Assembly: GCA_903861005.1 (NCBI GenBank)
Contig: CAIOSP010000085.1
Location: 23,707 to 87,706 of the forward strand
Direction of reading: 5' to 3'
Length of the DNA stretch: 64,000 bases
Source of the DNA: an uncultured Pseudomonadota bacterium
Lineage (GTDB): Bacteria; Myxococcota_A; UBA796; GCA-2862545
The notes below the pieces were generated by a model. That model was not told where the DNA came from, did not search any database, and worked only from the letters and a program-made list of their open reading frames with translations. Of the stretch, positions 11,281 through 19,704 are shown one piece after another. The translations under genes were made by a program, and so were the position numbers. How positions within the stretch are numbered: the stretch's first letter is position 1; every line of letters begins with the position of its first letter.

Positions 11281-11703
11281 CTACCAGCTGCCGATGTTCG
11301 GCGCGGACAGCCACGGCTCCGCAGGCGGCAGCGCGCTGCCCTTCTGGAGCAGCTCGACGGAGATCGCGTCCGGCGACCGCACAAAGGCCATGCGCCCGTC
11401 GCGCGGCGGGCGCGCGATGGTGACGCCGTTCGCCGCCAGGTGCGCGCACAGCGCGTAGATGTCGTCGGTCTCGAACGCGAGGTGCCCGAAGTTCCGGCCG
11501 CCGGTGTAGGCGTCGGGCTGGTCCCAGTTCCAGGTCAGCTCGATCTCGGCGGTGTCACCGGGGGCGCCGGTGCTGAAGAAGACCAGGCTGAAGTGCCCCG
11601 ACTCGTAGTCGCTGCGACGGACCTGTCGCAGGCCGAGCAGCGCAAAGAAGCGCACCGCGGCGGGCAGGTCGAACACGCGGATCATGGCGTGGAGGAAGCG
11701 CAT
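11281..11703 (-). CDS. Lactoylglutathione lyase-like VOC protein (glyoxalase I)
   Basis: A 140-residue single-domain vicinal oxygen chelate protein closely matching GloA. The metal ligand positions are present: His5 (MRFLHAM), Glu55 (IELTWNW), His74 (FGHLAF) and Glu117 (SVELLQ). It would isomerise the methylglyoxal-glutathione hemithioacetal to lactoylglutathione. The frame is open for 500 bases upstream of the chosen ATG, but that part is antisense to nothing useful and lies within the ABC-F gene in another frame. The ATG at 11703 gives the canonical family N-terminus. It follows the ABC-F gene by 40 bp on the same strand. Confidence 0.88.
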   Translation of the reverse strand: MRFLHAMIRVFDLPAAVRFFALLGLRQVRRSDYESGHFSLVFFSTGAPGDTAEIELTWNWDQPDAYTGGRNFGHLAFETDDIYALCAHLAANGVTIARPPRDGRMAFVRSPDAISVELLQKGSALPPAEPWLSAPNIGSW

Positions 11704-11743
11704 CGTGGGTCTCCGTGGGGCGGCGTCTTGAACGCGACGTCGA

Positions 11744-13654
11744 TCAGGCCCGCTCGCCGAGCTCGGCCCAGCGCGCCCACATCGCCTCGATCTGGCCGGG
11801 CAGCGCGTCGAGGTGCTTCTGCAGCGCGGGCATGTCGAGCTTGGGGTCCTTGTAGCTGGCCGGGTCCGCGACGCGCGCGGTGAGGGCGGCCTGCTCCGTC
11901 TCGAGCTTGTCGATCCGGTCGGGCAGCTCCTCAAACTCCTTGCGCTCCTTGAACGACAGCGCCTTGCCCGTGCGCGCGGCGGGCGCGGGCGCCGGCGCGG
12001 CGGCGGGTGCGGCGGCCTTGGGCGCGGGCGCGGGCGCTGCGGCGGCGCGTGCGACGGACGAGATGGCCTTGGCGGCGCTGGAGCGCTCGGACTCCTTGCG
12101 GGCCATGGCGTTGAGGTACTGCTGGCGGGACGCGTAGCGCACCACCTTGCCGTCTCCTTCGAACGCGAGGACGCCGGTGCAGACGCGATCGAGGAAGGCG
12201 CGATCATGGGTGACGATGATCGCGCAGCCGTCGTACGACATCAGCGCCTCTTCGAGCACGCACAGCGTCTGCAGATCGAGATCGTTGGTGGGCTCGTCGA
12301 GCAGGAGCACGTTGCTCCCGTGTAGGAGCAGCCGCGCGAGCAGCAGTCGCGCGCGCTCGCCGCCGGACAGGTCTCCGACGCGACGCTCCAGGAACTCGCG
12401 GGGGAACAGGAAGCGGTTGAGGAAGCTCGCCACGTGGACGTGGTTCTCGCCGACCTTCACCGTGTCGTTGCCGTCGCCCGCCGCCTCAAACAGCGTGAGC
12501 TTGGGGTCGAGCCCAGAGCGCGCCTGGTCGAGCACGCTGACCTTCACGCGTGGGCCGCGCAAGATCTGGCCCTTGTCGGGCTTCTCCTGGCCCAAGAGCA
12601 GCTTGAGCAGCGTGGTCTTGCCGACGCCGTTGGGGCCCAAGATCGCCAGGCGATCGCCGCCCACCAGCGACATCTCCAGGTTGTCGACGATCACGCGCGA
12701 GCCGAACGTCTTGCGGACGCCGTGCGCTTCCAGGATGGTGCCGCCGTGCTTGTGGCCGGTGCGCAGGTCGAGCGCGATCGACGCGTTGCGCAGCAGCGGA
12801 CGTGCGGCCTGCAGCGCCTCCAGGCGATCGAGTCGGGCCTTCTGCTTCACGCTGCGCGCGGCGGGGGAGCGCGACGCCCACTCGGCCTCGCGCGCGATCA
12901 TCGACAGGCGCACGTCGTCCGCGCGCTCCAGCAGCATGCGACGCTCGGCGCGCTCCACCAGGTAGTCGGCATAGCTGCCGTCGTAGGACACACACACGCC
13001 GTCCTCGACCTCGACGATGCGCGTGGCGACCGCCTCCAGCAGGTAGCGATCATGGGTGACGATCACGATGGCGCCTTGGAAGGCCATCAGCCATCCCTGG
13101 AGCCACTCGATCGCCTCAGCGTCCAGATGGTTCGTGGGCTCGTCGAGCAGCAGCACGTCGGGCTGGTTGAGCAGCGCGCGCGCCAGCGCCACACGACGCC
13201 GCTCGCCGCCCGACAGCTTGGCGATCAGGCTCTCGCGCGGGGGCGCGCCCACGCGGGACAGCATGGCCTCGACCGCGTGGCTCATGTCCCAGCCCGCGTC
13301 GTCGATGCGCTGCTGGAGCGCGTCGGAGGTGCGGGTGTCGCCGTCGGTGAGCGCCTGCTCCCAACGCTGCAGCAGGTCCGCGTGCCAGGCGATCGCCTCG
13401 TCCGCCGACTCACCGACCGTCACGCCCGGCAGAACCGGGTCCTGGTCGAGGATGGCGACCACGCCGCGCGCGGTCACCTCGCCGTGATCGTAGGCGACCT
13501 TGCCGCCCAAGATGCCCAGGAAGGTGGACTTGCCGCAGCCGTTGACGCCGACGATGCCGATGCGCTCGCCGGCCTCGACGGAGAGGTCGCACCCACGCAG
13601 CAGCGGCCGCTGGGTCCACACCTTCTCGATGCCGGTGGCGCGGAGGATCTCCAT
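11744..13654 (-). CDS. ABC-F family ATPase, Uup-like
   Basis: A 636-residue protein with two ABC domains and no transmembrane segments. Walker A motifs are GVNGCGKST (about 36) and GPNGVGKTT (about 340), signatures are [11 protein letters not shown] and [11 protein letters not shown], and both Walker B motifs read LLLDEPTN. After a Pro/Ala-rich linker the last 80 residues form a coiled coil ([19 protein letters not shown]) like the C-terminal DNA/ribosome-binding domain of Uup. ABC-F proteins act on the ribosome or on branched DNA intermediates rather than in transport. It lies between the RNA methyltransferase gene (65 bp upstream) and the glyoxalase gene on the same strand. Confidence 0.9.
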   Translation of the reverse strand: MEILRATGIEKVWTQRPLLRGCDLSVEAGERIGIVGVNGCGKSTFLGILGGKVAYDHGEVTARGVVAILDQDPVLPGVTVGESADEAIAWHADLLQRWEQALTDGDTRTSDALQQRIDDAGWDMSHAVEAMLSRVGAPPRESLIAKLSGGERRRVALARALLNQPDVLLLDEPTNHLDAEAIEWLQGWLMAFQGAIVIVTHDRYLLEAVATRIVEVEDGVCVSYDGSYADYLVERAERRMLLERADDVRLSMIAREAEWASRSPAARSVKQKARLDRLEALQAARPLLRNASIALDLRTGHKHGGTILEAHGVRKTFGSRVIVDNLEMSLVGGDRLAILGPNGVGKTTLLKLLLGQEKPDKGQILRGPRVKVSVLDQARSGLDPKLTLFEAAGDGNDTVKVGENHVHVASFLNRFLFPREFLERRVGDLSGGERARLLLARLLLHGSNVLLLDEPTNDLDLQTLCVLEEALMSYDGCAIIVTHDRAFLDRVCTGVLAFEGDGKVVRYASRQQYLNAMARKESERSSAAKAISSVARAAAAPAPAPKAAAPAAAPAPAPAARTGKALSFKERKEFEELPDRIDKLETEQAALTARVADPASYKDPKLDMPALQKHLDALPGQIEAMWARWAELGERA

Positions 13655-13719
13655 GAACAGTCCGGGGCTAGGGGGCTTGGCCGCGCCACCTAGCCGGTCT
13701 GGGCCACTAAAGCGCGCCC

Positions 13720-15228
13720 TTACGGGCCGACGTCCAGCCGCTCCAGCAAGGACTCCGCGCCCAGCGAGATCAGCGCCTGCACCAGATCCCCGTGCAGCGG
13801 GGCGCGGGCGCGGTCGGCGCGCGTGATGTGGACGAAGGGGCGCTGGAGCCCGGCCTTCTCTGCGAAGAAGCGCGCGGTGCGGGGATCATGCCCAGCGACG
13901 GGGTGACCACGCTGCGCGAACAGCCGCAGCGGCACTTCGACCGGCGCGTCCAGTTGCAGGCGGATCAGCGCGTGCGAGGCGACCACACCGAGCCGCTCCC
14001 AGCGCGCGCCGGGCGCGAAGCCACGTGACCCGGGGTCATGCACCACCAAGGCCAAGGCCTCGCGCGCCTGACCGACGGCGCCCGAGACGCCGCCGTTCTG
14101 CGTGGGGCCGGTCGCCCGTCCGCCATGCACCGCCCAGGTCGTCAGCGGTGAGCCGCGCGTCAGGTGCACCACCGTCTCCACCTCAGACGTCTGCGGGAAC
14201 AGATCGATCGGGCGGATCGCCTGCACGCGCATGCCGTAGGCGGCGAGCACGTCCAGATCGCGCGCGAGCGCCTCCGGACCGCACGACACGTACACGATGC
14301 GCTCGGCCAGCTGCGCGACCCGCGCGAGCGTGCTCAGATCACTGCCTCGACGCGCCGGGTTGAGGATGGCGACGTCGAACGGCTCGCGGAAGTCCAGGTC
14401 CTCCACCTTGGAGGTGACGACCTCGACGTTGTCGGGCGCCATCTCGCGCGCGGCGCGGGCCGCCTGCGGGACCTCTTCGACCGCGACCACGCGCTTGCGA
14501 CCTGGCGCGAGCGCCAACGCGTAGGCGCCGACGCCAGCGTACAGATCAAGCACGGTCTGCGCGTCGCCCACCATCTCGCGCACGATCGCGTGGAGCTGTG
14601 CGGCGTTGCGCGGGTCCGACTGGAAGAAGGCGCCCGGGTGCAGGCGGTAGCGCGCCTCGCCGATGCCCTCGACGATGAACGGGTCGCCGTCGATGATCTC
14701 GGGCGAGCGACCCATGACCCGCTTGCGCTCGGGGTCGGCCATGCTGACCGCCACCGACGACAGCGCAGGCAGCCGCTCGCGCAGCTCCTTGACCGCCGCC
14801 TTGCCGCCCTTCAGGCTGGCGCCGTCACACGCGATCACGAGCTGCAGCGCGCCCGTGGCGTCCGCGTAGCGCAGGTCGATCGCGTGCACGCCGCGGCGAT
14901 CCTTGAGCCAGTCGCGCACCACGCCGAGCGCCGACCGCAGCGGGCCCACCAGCACGGGGCAGTCCGGCGTGTCGAGCACCGCGTGCGTTCGCGGGTGGTA
15001 CAGACCCACGGAGACGCCGTCTTTCTGCACGTCGACCGGCAGCTTCAGGCGGTGGCGGTAGGCCTCGGTGTGCGTGGCGGCCTGCACCTCGGGGATGTCC
15101 TTGAGGTGCAGCTGCGGGTACCACGAGAGCGCGTCACGCAGGCGGCCACCCTTGAGGAGGCGCTGGGTGTCGTAGGTCTCGTCGATGAGGGGGCAGCCAG
15201 GGCAGGTCTGGTAGTGTCGGCAGATCAT
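13720..15228 (-). CDS. RumA/TrmA-type RNA (uracil-C5) methyltransferase with a RluA-like C-terminal extension
   Basis: A 502-residue protein. Residues 1-12 carry a Cys-x5-Cys-x2-Cys set (C3, C9, C12), with a fourth Cys in TPDCPVL, which together would bind a 4Fe-4S cluster. The N-terminal TRAM domain is missing. The methyltransferase domain shows LDLYAGVGAYAL (SAM), NPARRG, the catalytic Cys in YVSCGPEAL and the Glu in SEVETVVHL. From about residue 355 to the end is an extra segment that resembles the C-terminal lobe of RluA pseudouridine synthases (WERLGVVASHALIRL, then RGHPVAGHD) but has no catalytic Arg-Leu-Asp. It likely methylates a uridine in 23S rRNA. The tail may be a degenerate fused domain. 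It is divergent from the rraA-like gene. Confidence 0.85.
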   Translation of the reverse strand: MICRHYQTCPGCPLIDETYDTQRLLKGGRLRDALSWYPQLHLKDIPEVQAATHTEAYRHRLKLPVDVQKDGVSVGLYHPRTHAVLDTPDCPVLVGPLRSALGVVRDWLKDRRGVHAIDLRYADATGALQLVIACDGASLKGGKAAVKELRERLPALSSVAVSMADPERKRVMGRSPEIIDGDPFIVEGIGEARYRLHPGAFFQSDPRNAAQLHAIVREMVGDAQTVLDLYAGVGAYALALAPGRKRVVAVEEVPQAARAAREMAPDNVEVVTSKVEDLDFREPFDVAILNPARRGSDLSTLARVAQLAERIVYVSCGPEALARDLDVLAAYGMRVQAIRPIDLFPQTSEVETVVHLTRGSPLTTWAVHGGRATGPTQNGGVSGAVGQAREALALVVHDPGSRGFAPGARWERLGVVASHALIRLQLDAPVEVPLRLFAQRGHPVAGHDPRTARFFAEKAGLQRPFVHITRADRARAPLHGDLVQALISLGAESLLERLDVGP

Positions 15229-15354
15229 GGCGCGTGCCTATCCTGGGGGCGCGGGTCACGCCCCGCACGGCGGCGCGGAGGGTGCGCCCGGGCGTGGCAC
15301 CTCGGGGGCTAGACCCTGGGCGCCACGGGGATAGCTTGAGGGGACGGAGTGCCC

Positions 15355-15834
15355 ATGTCCACCGCCACCACCGACCTCTCTGACGCCTTCCAGGACCTGC
15401 TCCACGTCGACCCGCTGTTCCGCCAATTCGGCGGGACGCCGTCGTTTCACGGGCCGATCCGCACCGTGAAGTGCCATGAGGACAACTCGAAGGTCCGCGA
15501 GCTCCTGGAGCAGCCGGGCAACGGCGCGGTGCTCGTGGTCGACGGCGGCGGCTCGCTGCGCTGCGCGCTGTTCGGTGGCATGCTGGCCCAGCTGGCGCTC
15601 CAGAACGGGTACGCAGGCGTGGTTGTGTTCGGCTGCGTTCGCGACAGCGCCGAGCTCGCCGCGACGCCGGTGGGCGTGATGGCGCTCGCCGCGCACCCCC
15701 GCAAGAGCGACAAGCGCAACCACGGGTTCGTCGACGTGCTGGTGTCGTTCGGCGGCGTGACGTTCACGCCGGGCGCGTGGCTCTACGCGGACGACGACGG
15801 CATCGTGGTGTCGTCCAAGTCGATCCACACCTGA
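15355..15834 (+). CDS. rraA: RraA family protein
   Basis: A 159-residue protein from the ATG at 15355, with GGAG five bases upstream; a GTG two codons earlier is less well placed. Sequence features match RraA: LSDAFQ near the start, VLVVDGGGSLRCALFGGMLA, the GVVVFGCVRDSAEL motif and FTPGAWLYADDDGIVVS at the end. RraA proteins form trimers. In E. coli RraA binds and inhibits RNase E, while close relatives are 4-hydroxy-4-methyl-2-oxoglutarate/oxaloacetate aldolases. The length and C-terminus resemble the RraA side, and the Arg-Asp pair needed by the aldolases is partly present, so both activities remain possible. Confidence 0.88.
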   Translation: MSTATTDLSDAFQDLLHVDPLFRQFGGTPSFHGPIRTVKCHEDNSKVRELLEQPGNGAVLVVDGGGSLRCALFGGMLAQLALQNGYAGVVVFGCVRDSAELAATPVGVMALAAHPRKSDKRNHGFVDVLVSFGGVTFTPGAWLYADDDGIVVSSKSIHT

Positions 15835-15844
15835 TCCGGCGCAG

Positions 15845-16456
15845 CTAGCGCGACCACAGGCTGGGCAGCGTGTCGTCCTCGACCTCGGTCGCGTACCAGG
15901 CGCGGAACGGCGCGATGAGCGTCGACATGGCCTTGGTCGCGGCGAGCGCCTCGTCGATCGCGGGCGAGAAAGGCGGCTGCTGCACGCGCTCGATCGCGGC
16001 CGCGGCAAAGCCGAGGATCTCCGACTCCCAGGCGCTGTCGTCGAGCGGCTCCAGCGGGTTGGCGGGGATGCGGTCGTAGTACTCGCGGTACTTGCCGGTG
16101 GGGCCCAGCATGCCGCGCAGGCCGTGACGGTCGGCAAGCCAGGCCTGCAGGCGCAGGCAGCCGAACTCGCGGGGGTCGTCGTCCTCGGTCAGCGGGTGGC
16201 CCCAGTCTTCCGCGTGGAAGGAGTCGACGCCGTTCGTCACCCAGTGGCACAGCTCGTGGAGCAGCATCTGGCAGACCATGTCGTCGGCGTCCAGGTCTGA
16301 GCGCGGGCCGAGCCAGAGCATGCCGCTGCCGTCAGTCCGACTGAAGATCGTCGGATCGCGCCGCACCGTCAGGCCGAGCCGACGCGCGGTGGCGAGCCAG
16401 ACCAGCTCCAGCGGGTCGAGGTAGCGAGACAGGACGGGGCGTTCGTAGTCGGGCAT
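15845..16456 (-). CDS. Small HExxH zincin-like protein
   Basis: A 203-residue protein with an HExxH zinc motif in MLLHELCHWVTNG near residue 70, followed by an acidic HAEDWGHPL segment that may supply a third ligand. There is no signal peptide or membrane segment. The ATG at 16456 is preceded directly by an in-frame TTG. The motif and the surrounding helix are typical of minimal metallopeptidase folds found as hypothetical proteins in Myxococcota. No substrate can be named. The gene is convergent with rraA, with a 10 bp gap. Confidence 0.65.
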   Translation of the reverse strand: MPDYERPVLSRYLDPLELVWLATARRLGLTVRRDPTIFSRTDGSGMLWLGPRSDLDADDMVCQMLLHELCHWVTNGVDSFHAEDWGHPLTEDDDPREFGCLRLQAWLADRHGLRGMLGPTGKYREYYDRIPANPLEPLDDSAWESEILGFAAAAIERVQQPPFSPAIDEALAATKAMSTLIAPFRAWYATEVEDDTLPSLWSR

Positions 16457-16519
16457 CAAGGCCTCGGGCGGCCGCCCCTATCCGGTCGACCGGGCTCGCA
16501 CCTCGGCCGGGCGATTGCG

Positions 16520-16535
16520 TGGCATGCAGCGTGCT
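16520..16535 (+). promoter_or_regulatory. Candidate sigma-54 promoter before the Rieske oxygenase
   Basis: TGGCAT, five bases, GTGCT has the same two deviations from the -24/-12 consensus as the site at 5753. It lies about 100 bp upstream of the Rieske gene. Low confidence on its own. Confidence 0.22.
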
Positions 16536-16634
16536 CCTGCATCATCGAGGGACAATCACCTCATGCAGCCGGGCAAACCGTTCCTGACGTGCCGTGCGCT
16601 GCGTGAGTGCCTACCGTCCGCTCGTGAGGGCACC

Positions 16635-17627
16635 ATGTTCGAAGGATTCCAGCGTCAGTGGACGCCTGCCACGCTGATCTCCAAGCTGGGCAAGCTGCCG
16701 GCGCGGGTGGTGGTGGCGGGGGAGCCGCTGGTCTTCTTCCGCGACGGCACGGGCACGCTGCACGCGCTGATCGACCGCTGTCCGCACCGCGGCGTGGCGC
16801 TGTCGAACGGGCGCGTGAACGAGCAGGGCCACCTGCAGTGTCCGTTCCACGGCTGGAGTTGGGGCGCGGACGGCGTGTGCAAGCACGTCCCGCTCAACGA
16901 CCTGCCCCCAGAGACGCTCGCGACCATGCGCGCGGGTCGTGTGCCGTGCGTGGAGCGCGCCGCGATGGCGTGGGTGTTCACATCGACCGAAGACATTGAG
17001 CCCGAGCCGTTCCCTGAGCTGCCGCCCGCGGTCGAAGATCCCGCGCTGGCCTTCAGCCGCGTGCAGGAGGAGTGGGACACGCACTGGACGCGCGCGATGG
17101 AGAACATGCTCGACTCGCCGCACCTGCCGTTTGTGCACCGCTCGACGATCGGCCGCGGGCTGGTGCGCTCAGTCGCGCGCGGCGAGACGATGGAGCTGTT
17201 CGTGGAGCCCGCGGAGTTCGGCTTCACGTTCTGGAGTGAGGTCGGCGGACAGCGCATGGAGGGCGCGTTCCTCGAGTGGCGTCGCCCGAACGGCATGGTG
17301 CTCCACATCCCCGTCCCTGGGCGGCTGTTCCGTCAGCACGTGTGGTGCGTGCCGGTGGGGCCCAAGCGCGTGCGCATGATCCTGATCTCGTCGCGGAACT
17401 TCGGGCTCTACAACCCGCTGTTCAAGGTGATGGACCTGTTCAACATGCGCGTGCTGCACGAGGACCGCGACGTGCTGGCGTCGTCGGACCCGCCCGAGGT
17501 GCCGCACCCGAGCCAGGAGCTGTCGGTGCGGACGGACAAGCCGACCCTGCGATTCAGGGCGTGGTACCTGAAGCATCTCAAGGGTGATCCGGCGTTTGTG
17601 GCCGAGGACGACAGCTCCGTCGCGTAG
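16635..17627 (+). CDS. Rieske non-heme iron oxygenase, terminal component
   Basis: A 330-residue oxygenase. The Rieske 2Fe-2S motif is CPHRGVALSNG followed about 20 residues later by CPFHGWSW (Cys-x-His, Cys-x2-His). The mononuclear iron site is in NMLDSPHLPFVH, with the two His and a preceding Asp/Asn. The ATG at 16635 has GAGGG upstream. The open frame begins 120 bases earlier but gives an uncharacteristic leader. The order resembles single-component or ferredoxin-dependent oxygenases of the KshA / cholesterol 7-desaturase / pheophorbide oxygenase group. No reductase is adjacent. The next gene is a cytochrome P450 on the same strand, so the two may oxidise the same lipid or terpenoid, which is inference. 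Confidence 0.87.
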   Translation: MFEGFQRQWTPATLISKLGKLPARVVVAGEPLVFFRDGTGTLHALIDRCPHRGVALSNGRVNEQGHLQCPFHGWSWGADGVCKHVPLNDLPPETLATMRAGRVPCVERAAMAWVFTSTEDIEPEPFPELPPAVEDPALAFSRVQEEWDTHWTRAMENMLDSPHLPFVHRSTIGRGLVRSVARGETMELFVEPAEFGFTFWSEVGGQRMEGAFLEWRRPNGMVLHIPVPGRLFRQHVWCVPVGPKRVRMILISSRNFGLYNPLFKVMDLFNMRVLHEDRDVLASSDPPEVPHPSQELSVRTDKPTLRFRAWYLKHLKGDPAFVAEDDSSVA

Positions 17628-17714
17628 GCGGCGAGGTTCATCGGAGCGCGTCGCGGGCCTGCCGCACGTCGGCGGCTCTGTCGAGGCGGGCGGTCCGGGG
17701 GGTTTCGCCTAAGG

Positions 17715-17728
17715 TAGAACACGTTCTA
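17715..17728. promoter_or_regulatory. Palindromic operator 1 before the P450
   Basis: TAGAACACGTTCTA has perfect six-base arms around a two-base centre, extending to a seventh pair (G/C). It matches the form TNNAACNNGTTNNA described for the TetR-family sterol regulator KstR in actinobacteria. Confidence 0.7.
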
Positions 17729-17748
17729 CTTTGTCCTGGACGCCAGAC

Positions 17749-17762
17749 TAGAACATGTTCTA
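17749..17762. promoter_or_regulatory. Palindromic operator 2 before the P450
   Basis: TAGAACATGTTCTA is fully self-complementary over 14 bp, with the same arms as operator 1. The centres are 34 bp apart, about three helical turns, and this copy ends 26 bp before the P450 ATG, in promoter position. Confidence 0.72.
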
Positions 17763-17788
17763 TTCGGGGTTCCCTACGGAGGACCTCG

Positions 17789-19189
17789 ATGTCCGAAACG
17801 GCGCCCTCGCCTGTGAAGCCCCGCCCGCTCTCGTCCATGCCCGGCGAGAAGGGTCTGCCGCTCATCGGCGACATCGTCCGCTTCGGCAAGGACCAGCGGA
17901 CCTACATCGAGCGCCTTCGGCGGGACCACGGCCCCGTCGCCCGCCTGCGCTTTGGCCCCACCGACTGGGTGGTGGTGTGCGAGCCTGAGCTGGTCCACGA
18001 GATCACCGTGTCGCGCTGGGGCGAGTTCCACAAGCCCGCGGTGAACCGCCAGGTGTTCGAGCAGTTCCTGGGCTACGGCGTCGTGTCCAGCGACGGCGAT
18101 CACTGGAAGCGCATGCACAAGCTGATGATGCCGGCCTTCCACCGTCAGCGCATCGACGCCTACGCGGCCGTCATGTCTGAGTACACCGGGCAGATGCTGG
18201 ACTCGTGGCAGACCGGCGCCACGCGCGACTTCCAAGACGACATGACCGAGCTGACGCTGCGCATCGTGGCCAAGACCATGTTCGACGCCGACGTGCAGGC
18301 CGACGCCAAGTCGTTCGGCGAGGCGATGAAGGTGGTGCAGCGCGTCCTGGTCGCCCACATCAACTTCCCGGTGCCCGTGCCGCGCTGGTGGCCGGGCCCG
18401 GTCAACCGCCGCAAGCAGAAGGCGATCGCGAACATTGAGCGCATCGTGATGGGCGTGGTCGAGGACCGCCGCCGCACGGGCGAGGACCGCGGCGACCTGC
18501 TGTCGACGCTGGTGCACGCGCGCGACGAGGCCGGCAAGGGCATGAGCGATCGCGAGCTGCGCGACGAGGCGATGACCCTGTTCTTCGCCGGCCACGAGAC
18601 CACGGCGAACGCGCTCACCTGGTGCTGGTACCTGTTGGGCAAGAACCCTGAAGCGGTGGCCCGCGCCAAGGAGGAGGTGGACCGCGTGCTCGGCGGGCGC
18701 GCCCCCACCACCGCCGACCTCGACAAGCTCGTGTACGTCGAGCAGGTCTTCAAGGAGTCGCTGCGTCTGCTCCCCAGCGTGTGGGTCTACATGCGCGAGA
18801 CCGCGAACGACCTGGAGCTCGGCGGCTACCTGCTGCCCAAGGGCACGGCGCTGTTCATCTCGCCGTACCTGCTCGGCCGCGACGAGCGCTTCTTCGCCGA
18901 CCCGCTGCGCTTTGATCCGGACCGCTTCACCAAGGAGAACGAGCGCAAGCTGCCGCGCGGCGCCTACGTCCCGTTCTCGGCGGGCCCGCGCGTCTGCATG
19001 GGCAAGCAGTTCGCGATGATGGAGGCGCGCATTGTCCTGGCGATGCTGCTGCAGCGCTTCACGCCGACCAACCCCGCCGGCTACGAGCCGGAGATCGTCT
19101 GCGAGCTGTCGATGCACCCCAAGGGCGGGCTGCCGACGATCGTCGCGCCGCGTGAGAAGGCGCAGCCCGTCGAGGCGTCGAACGCCTGA
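17789..19189 (+). CDS. Cytochrome P450
   Basis: A 466-residue soluble P450. The I-helix oxygen-binding motif is FAGHETTANAL, the K-helix ExxR is KESLRLLPS, and the heme-ligand loop is FSAGPRVCMGKQFAM with the proximal Cys. The N-terminus has no membrane anchor, but the overall pattern (FGKDQRTYIERLRRDHG; LPKGTALFISPYLLGRD) is closest to the CYP102/CYP4-like class E group that often oxidises fatty acids or terpenoids. GGAGG lies seven bases before the ATG. Two palindromic operators overlap the promoter. No redox partner gene is nearby. The 85 bp between the Rieske stop and the first operator suggest a separate, regulated promoter. Confidence 0.92.
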   Translation: MSETAPSPVKPRPLSSMPGEKGLPLIGDIVRFGKDQRTYIERLRRDHGPVARLRFGPTDWVVVCEPELVHEITVSRWGEFHKPAVNRQVFEQFLGYGVVSSDGDHWKRMHKLMMPAFHRQRIDAYAAVMSEYTGQMLDSWQTGATRDFQDDMTELTLRIVAKTMFDADVQADAKSFGEAMKVVQRVLVAHINFPVPVPRWWPGPVNRRKQKAIANIERIVMGVVEDRRRTGEDRGDLLSTLVHARDEAGKGMSDRELRDEAMTLFFAGHETTANALTWCWYLLGKNPEAVARAKEEVDRVLGGRAPTTADLDKLVYVEQVFKESLRLLPSVWVYMRETANDLELGGYLLPKGTALFISPYLLGRDERFFADPLRFDPDRFTKENERKLPRGAYVPFSAGPRVCMGKQFAMMEARIVLAMLLQRFTPTNPAGYEPEIVCELSMHPKGGLPTIVAPREKAQPVEASNA

Positions 19190-19219
19190 CGGCGCGCACG
19201 ACGGCGGCCTCCCGCGTGC

Positions 19220-19660
19220 CTACTGCGCGGGGGGCTGCCACAGTTCGAGCTTGTTGCCCTCCGGGTCCATGATCCACGCGAACTTGCCGGACGGGTCGCT
19301 GTCGTCACGCTTGATCACCTTCACGCCCTTGGCGGTGATGCGCGCGAGGAACGCGTCGAGGTCGTCGACGGCGTAGTTGATCATGTGATCGCGCTTGGAC
19401 GGCGCGAAGTACTTGGTGCTGGCGGCGAACGCGCTCCACACCAGCACCGGCGGGTGGCCGGGCGCGTCGGGCTTGATCAGCGCGCCGCCCCAGTCCTCGA
19501 ACGTGAGGCCCAGCACGTCGCGGTACCAGGCGACCAGCGCGTCGGGGTCCTTGGCCTTGAAGAAGATGCCGCCGATGCCGGTGATGCGGCCAGTCGGCGG
19601 CTCGTCGGCGAGGGCCGGGACGGAGAAGAGCAGCAGGGCGAGGGTGAGGGCGCGGGGCAT
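19220..19660 (-). CDS. Exported VOC (glyoxalase-like) protein
   Basis: A 146-residue protein with a Sec signal peptide (hydrophobic LTLALLLFSVPALADE, cleavage probably after ALA) and one vicinal oxygen chelate domain from GIGGIFFKAKDPDALVAWYRDVLGL to DPEGNKLELWQP. The C-terminal EGNKLELW is the standard metal-side strand. The usual N-terminal His ligand is replaced in GGIFF, so metal binding may be altered. Export of a VOC protein is less common than cytoplasmic location. The gene is convergent with the P450 (30 bp apart). Substrate unknown; a dioxygenase or resistance-type binding role are both possible. Confidence 0.72.
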   Translation of the reverse strand: MPRALTLALLLFSVPALADEPPTGRITGIGGIFFKAKDPDALVAWYRDVLGLTFEDWGGALIKPDAPGHPPVLVWSAFAASTKYFAPSKRDHMINYAVDDLDAFLARITAKGVKVIKRDDSDPSGKFAWIMDPEGNKLELWQPPAQ

Positions 19661-19704
19661 GGGAGGCCTCGGTAGGTTGGTCCGGGCGCATACTCGCGCG
19701 CGAG

